A stretch of DNA of 64,000 nucleotides from Chrysoperla carnea (lineage: Eukaryota; Arthropoda; Insecta; Neuroptera; Chrysopidae), in NCBI RefSeq assembly GCF_905475395.1, contig NC_058337.1, positions 86,236,368 through 86,300,367 on the forward strand, given 5' to 3'. How positions within the stretch are numbered: position 1 is the stretch's first letter; the number at the start of each line of letters is the position of its first letter. The notes under the pieces were generated by a model. It ran no database searches and was not told where the DNA came from. It saw nothing but the letters and a program-made list of their open reading frames with translations. Shown piece after piece: positions 58,542 to 64,000 of the stretch. The position numbers and the translations under genes are program-made.

Positions 58542-60736
58542 AAATAATTTTTTTTTATAATTCTAGAAAAAACCTAACCCTAGGCAACAGATATTTTCAA
58601 AAAATTAACTGAACATTTCGATTTATTTCAAATTTTATTTTAGAAATTTGGCCATAAATATATCAGATGTTAAACCCTGTAATAAAATTTATTTTATATA
58701 CCTAACTATTTTACTATTTTAATAAGTTCTCAAAATTAGATATGTATAATTAATAAATATACTCAATCGTTAATGGTACCTACATTTGGATCGAAAAAAT
58801 TATATTTTCAATTCATTTCTATTTAATTCCGATTCATTTAGACAGGAATTTTATTATAAAGTAGTTTAATAGTTTAACTTGAGATTTGTTTTCATTTTAC
58901 AATTGATTTTTATTTAACTGTTTGTTATTTTTATTGTTTATAAAAGAATTTTTAATAAAATTATTATATACTCTATGTCACAAAACCTGCACAGATTTTA
59001 TCATTTTAAGTGATACAGCTATAACATACACATGTATAGTAATATCAGTTAGAATGGAAAAACATGTACAGATTTTGTGACGAAGATACATGTATTATAA
59101 CACCATTATTTATTTTAACAATATTTTTTCCTATATAGATCCGACAAAATCCGTTATTTACAGAATTCCGTTTAAAACATGCTCCTGAACGTAAAAGTAC
59201 AGGTTGCCGGTGGATAACCCGGTAGGATATTGTTTAAACTATTTTTTATAAAACAAATAAGTAATATTGACCGAATCGCTTCAGATTTTCGAAAGTATTT
59301 TCTAGAATTTGTCTTCGTTTTCCGAGAATGTTTCACAACGCCACTAGTTGAATTTAAATACAAATTTTCAACTTCTTATCTTATATAGTTTTGGAGAAAA
59401 TAGATAACAAAATTTTGTCCTAATTTGCGCTCCACGAGTAAATAGTGATGTTTATTAAAAATTATTTCAAATAAAAGTTGTTAATTTTCTTATAAGGAAT
59501 AACTTTTACATTTAAACTTTTGTTCTAACGCTAACGGTTTACAAGATGGGTACTTTTTCATTTAATTGAATGAGCAAAAATACACCATTTTAAAATTGAC
59601 ATAGCTCGGTCAATTTTGAAGCTAGAATAATAAAAAGAAGCTAAAATAAAAAACTATGGAAAATTTCAAAGATGAAAAACTTTTTTCCTTTTAGGTATTT
59701 AGTTTCATTGCACTAATGAATGACGGCCTTTTCTTACCCAATTATGTAGGTAAATATTTAAAACATACCTACCTACTTTACAAATTTTAACGTAAATAAT
59801 TTTTAACATATAATTTTCTATTTTTTTTTCAAAAAGCACTAGGCTGCCAAATCATATTTTCAAAATTCGGAGATCATACCACTAAAACCGAAAATTACAT
59901 TTTTTGTATTCTTAAATAGGCGAAGGAAGAATTACTCTGATTCATTTTTTTTCACCGAGTCTCTCTCGAAAATCGGAGACTCGGTGCAAAACCACAGATT
60001 TGACAGCCTTAAAAAGTAGATACATTAAGCTAAGGCTTTAAGTATATTAAAAAATGAATCAAAAATATTTACCCCATTTCTCTTGATTTCATGTTGTGGA
60101 ATGATTGTAGTGGTTGGGATATGTGTCAGGCGTCATGATATAGGTTCCGTTAAGTTGTACCTGTAGTCCTGTACGCTTCTACGAATATTATATGAATATT
60201 GATTCGATTGTGTTTCCACAAATTTTCCACGGAGCCCTTTGAGAGAGTGTGTAACTCACACTTGATCGGTTATTTTTGACAATTTTATCGGAATCAAACG
60301 GTTTTTCACGAACAATATTATTGAATTGGTGGCCAATTTTTATTGGCTACTATATCAACGTGTGATTGGTTTATATGTAAATAATCCGGCAGATTTGTAC
60401 GATTTCTGTCATCAGGTTATGTTGACGTTTTATTCGACGTTAACCTTAGTACAAATTCGTAAAAATTTCCAAAATTCAATTACGATAAATGAATTAAAAT
60501 ATTAATTCATTTTTTTTTCTAATTGATATAATAAAAAAGAAACGTAATCAATTGGGGGTTATACATATTATCTTAATAATATGCAACGTATTATTAAATC
60601 GCTCTTGTATTTTTACTTATAAAATCCAGATTTTTTTTTAATAGATTATGTTTTTCAATATAATAACGTTAGTATGAAATATATTTTTGTTTCCAACAAT
60701 AATTTTCAATTTTATATCTTTATATTTTTTAGAGGA
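58542..60736. other. Intergenic region upstream of UGGT
   Basis: No gene seen. A family A internal fragment in minus orientation lies at 59415-59555 (TAGTGATGTTTATTAAAAAT, ACGGTTTACAAGATGGGTAC). An acceptor-like TTTTTTAG ends at 60732, just before the UGGT start codon, so a 5' non-coding exon and the promoter probably lie in this stretch. I could not place them. Confidence 0.55.
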
Positions 60737-63700
60737 ATGAATTTTAAATTCCCAATTTTTATAATTTTATCAATTTTATTGATGCAATCTGTGCCACATG
60801 AAGGTGCAAAAGGTAATAAAAAAACCAAATCGGTAACAACACATTTAGATGCAAAATGGAATGCAACACCGATTGTATTGGAAGTAGCCGAATATCTTGC
60901 CGATGAAAATATCGATTCGTTTTGGAACTTTGTTGATGCAATCTGTAATTTAGAAAAACCCTTAGTGGAAATAGGTATTTATACAATTTTGGAAATATTT
61001 TACGACTTTATCTAATATGATTATTGAATTTTTTCTAGAAAATGATAAAGAGCGGTATGAAGTAGTTATTTCTGTAGCATCAAAATTTTTATCTGGACCC
61101 GAAATATCCCTATTGAAATTCGGATTATCGTTACATATTTACTCTCCCAAAGTAGAAATGTTTGATCAGATGGCAAAAGAAAGAAATTTACCAGAATGTG
61201 ATACGGTAGCTGACATTGGAGGAAAATTAGCTTGTGGTGTTGAAGAAATGAATACGATTATTAAACAAGTAAAAATGTTTTTTAATAGATGCACAAAAAC
61301 TTAGTTTCAAATAACTTTTAGTTGAAATTGTTTCATTTGGTAATTTTTAACGCAGAGCTTTTAATTTACATTCAATCTATTTTACGAAATTTATTTGCGC
61401 AATATTTGGGTAAAAAATCAGTACTGTCTCAAAATTTATGGAAACGGAAACCTAGTCAAACTATATTTAGAAATAGGCGAATATTCATGAAATTTAAATT
61501 TGATTCAAATATTTTTTTTCCGTAACTTTATTGGTTGGACATTTCAACTAAATCTTTATTTTAGTAATTAATATCTTTTTAATAACTAAAAATTAATTAA
61601 TAAAAGTACAAATTCAGTGAGGGCATTTAAAAATTTCTAAAACGAAAATACAAATTTTTATACGGACGTGACATCATAGTACGGGCTTGTCAAATTTGTT
61701 GACATCCTGTATGATATTAATTACTTACATTTTATATGGTATTTCATTAAACTATACAATTCTACGGCTTTTTATTAGAAAACTTAATAATAACGAGTGT
61801 AAATTCTGTGTTGTAAATTCATTTTTTTAAGTGTAAATTATACATTGATACATTGAACTGTCACAAATTGACAGATCACGTACTTATACGTCATCAACAG
61901 AGAGCGCCAAAAAACTGCGTTTAAATATCTCAAAATTATAATGTATTTTAAATATTTTTTTACACTTAAATACAGCATTTTTAAGCAGTATTTACATTTT
62001 TTACTTTATTATAACGGTGTAAACAATGAATTAAAAATATAAAAAAAATACATGAATATTCCCTATTATTATTAACGTAACTTTTGGTGCCATCTATGTT
62101 CATTAACTAATTTTGGCTTTCAATTTAATGGTTCATATTTATTCTAATTTTTTTTAGACTCCCGAAGGAAAAATTGGAACTTTTAACTTAGATCATCATT
62201 TTATTGGATCTGAAAATAATTCACTGTCCGTGGTACTTTATGGAGAATTAGGTACTGCTGAATTTGCACGTTTTCATCGTGCGATAAAACAACATGTACT
62301 TAGTGGAAAAATTGATTATGTTATTCGTCATTTTGTAAAAGTACGTAAAATAATCTTTATTAATTTAACATATAGTATTCACGAAAAATTCATAATATAA
62401 AATTACCTTGGTTAATTTTAGAGTCGACCGAATCGAAGACTCCGACTCTCTGGTTATGGCGTAGAATTACAAATGAAATCTACCGAGTATAAAGCAGAGG
62501 ATGATACCAAAATCAAAGAAGATGGAACGAACGAAGATCAAAGTTCTGAAGATGAAGACGAAGAAGTGGATGGATTTAATGTTCATAAATTAAAGTAAGC
62601 GTTTTGAAAAATTTATTCGAAATAAAATTGTTTATCAGATTCGAATTAAAAGATTAGAATCTTAAATTTCCTTCTGGTTTCAAATCTAAGATTTTAGCTA
62701 AAAAAATTTTTTTTTTACATCATTACTGTTTTTATTATATATTATATTATATAAAAAAATATTTAAAATACATTAAAATTTTGAGATATTTAAACGCAGT
62801 TTTTTGGCGCTCTCTGTTGATGACGTATAAGTACAATTTTTGACAGTTCAATGTATAATTTACACTTTAAAAAAATGAATTTACAACACAGATAATAAAA
62901 AGCCGTAGAATAGTATAATTTGATGAAATACCATATGAAATGTAAGTAATTAATATAATACAGGATGTCAACAAATTTGACAAGCCCGTACTATGATGTC
63001 ACGTCCGTATAAAAATTTGAATTTCCGTTTTAGAAATTTTTAAATGCCCTCACTGAGTTACGGAAGAAAAATATTTTAACCAAATTTAAATTTCATGAAT
63101 ATTCCCTATTATTAATAAACTGAAAAATAGAAAATTCCTATCGAAACACACAGACAATTTTTTTCTAATGGCTATGCCTTTAATTTATCTGAATGTATAG
63201 AATCAATTAAAATATAGTAATTAGTATAGTATAAAATTCAAATTTTTTTCTAGAACACTTTATCCCGATATGGCATCAAACCTAGACAAATTTCGTCAAT
63301 TCCTAATCGAATCATCGAGTGAAATGGCTCCATTAAAAGTATGGCAATTCCAAGAATTAAGTTTACAAGCCGCTGAACGTATAATGCAAGCACCAAAAGA
63401 AGAAGCCTTACACGTTTTAACATACATTTCACAAAATTTCCCAATGCAAGCAAAATCTTTAGTGCGAACGGTAGTTAACAATGATTTAAAAAAGGAAATT
63501 AAATTGAATCAAGAATTATTTAGTAGCAATTTAAATTTACAACCCTCCGATACTGCTTTATTTATTAACGGAATGTTTTTCGATTTAGATATTGTCGATA
63601 TCATTTCATTGTTTGAAGTAATTCGACAAGAGCAACGTGTTATGCAAGGTCTTCATAATATTGGGGTTAGCAATAAGAGAATGTCTGCACTTTTAGAATT

Positions 63701-64000
63701 AGATTTGAATGAAGCAAGTAGTGGAGGGCAAGAATTCGCAATTGATATTCGAGATTCAGCTATAAATTGGATAAATGACCTCGAAACGGATTCGAAGTAT
63801 CGAGGATGGGGTTCAAGTTTAATGGATTTGCTACGTCCAACATTTCCTGGCATGTTACGGAATATTAGAAAAAATTTATATAATTTAGTATTAATTATTA
63901 ACCCGGCCTCGCTAGAAGCAAAACCATTGTTAAAACTTGCCGAATCTTTTGTAGTTCATCTTGCTCCATTGCGAGTGGGTATTGTTTTTGCTGTAAATGA
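60737..64000 (+). CDS. Uggt: UDP-glucose:glycoprotein glucosyltransferase, N-terminal part (runs off the window)
   Basis: ER-lumen folding sensor that re-glucosylates N-glycans of misfolded glycoproteins so that they re-enter the calnexin/calreticulin cycle. Five exons: 60737-60974, 61039-61268, 62158-62340, 62422-62594 and 63254 to beyond 64000. Phases are consistent (523 codons visible). The chosen ATG gives a signal peptide, MNFKFPIFIILSILLMQSVP, directly after a splice acceptor; an upstream in-frame ATG at 60674 would put extra residues ahead of it and is less likely. KSVTTHLDAKWNATPIVLEV opens the first thioredoxin-like domain. YVIRHFVK|SRPNRRLRLSGYGVEL and KSTEYKAEDDTK are highly conserved UGGT segments, followed by an acidic loop (EDEDEEVDGF) and LYPDMASNLDKFRQFL. 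FPGMLRNIRKNLYNLVLIIN leads into the later thioredoxin-like domains. The catalytic GT24 domain lies outside the window. No breaks seen. Confidence 0.95.
61479..61962 (-). repeat. Left arm of a large inverted repeat in UGGT intron 2
   Basis: The reverse complement of 62751-63105, with high identity over about 350 bases (shared words include CGGACGTGACATCATAGTAC, GGGCTTGTCAAATTTGTTGA and AGAGAGCGCCAAAAAACTGC). It differs by an insertion of about 85-90 bases near 61525-61613 and two smaller ones. This is a dispersed MITE-like repeat in the intron. Confidence 0.9.
62751..63105 (+). repeat. Right arm of the large inverted repeat in UGGT intron 4
   Basis: Complements the arm at 61479-61962, with GCAGTTTTTTGGCGCTCTCT, TCAACAAATTTGACAAGCCC and GTACTATGATGTCACGTCCG. 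Exons 3 and 4 (62158-62594) lie between the two arms. It ends about 150 bases before exon 5. Confidence 0.9.

Noticed and set aside
60674-60736. Upstream in-frame ATG for UGGT
   Set aside because: It lies before a good splice acceptor (TTTTTTAG at 60732), and the downstream ATG gives a clean signal peptide.
1-64000. tRNA or rRNA genes
   Set aside because: I looked for T-loop-like GGTTCGA words with paired arms and found none convincing by eye; a covariance-model scan would be needed to exclude them.

Overview
The window is nuclear DNA of an insect. It is strongly AT-rich, its genes are split by GT-AG introns, and it is full of transposon debris. The protein-coding genes are most like insect orthologues. 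I do not name a species. Exon boundaries were read by hand from splice sites, reading phase and remembered family sequence; no alignment was run.

Layout. 1-8805 (+) is the 3' half of a Gap1/RASA2-3-type Ras GTPase-activating protein: RasGAP domain, PH domain and BTK-type zinc motif. 8.8-17.4 kb is gene-poor AT-rich DNA. 17407-21396 (+) is a complete 11-exon biotin carboxylase subunit of methylcrotonoyl-CoA carboxylase (713 aa), with an RTE-type retrotransposon remnant just behind it. 21.5-39.1 kb is a repeat-rich gap holding a 490-bp unit repeated three times, a 737-bp inverted-repeat element with an internal 143-bp tandem array, several foldback elements, and scraps of Jockey-like and mariner-like elements. 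39101-44501 (+) is a complete SLC18B1-like transporter (573 aa). 46.9-52.6 kb (-) is a BTB/POZ gene whose 5' coding end is split by a nearly intact Ty1/copia retrotransposon (48008-52537) with identical-looking 187-bp LTRs and a 5-bp target duplication. 54691-58028 (+) is a two-exon gene for a secreted leucine-rich-repeat protein. 60737-64000 (+, running off the window) is the N-terminal part of UDP-glucose:glycoprotein glucosyltransferase.

The genes are unrelated in function (Ras signalling, mitochondrial leucine catabolism, solute transport, ubiquitin-ligase adaptor, extracellular protein, ER folding control) and look independently expressed. I saw no prokaryote-like operon, CRISPR array, rRNA or convincing tRNA. 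The most notable observations are the fresh copia insertion in the BTB reading frame, the inverted repeats flanking two UGGT exons, the inverted-repeat element with satellite-like innards, the near-identical 490-bp triplication, and a dispersed repeat family (called family A here) present at ten or so sites, often as head-to-head pairs.
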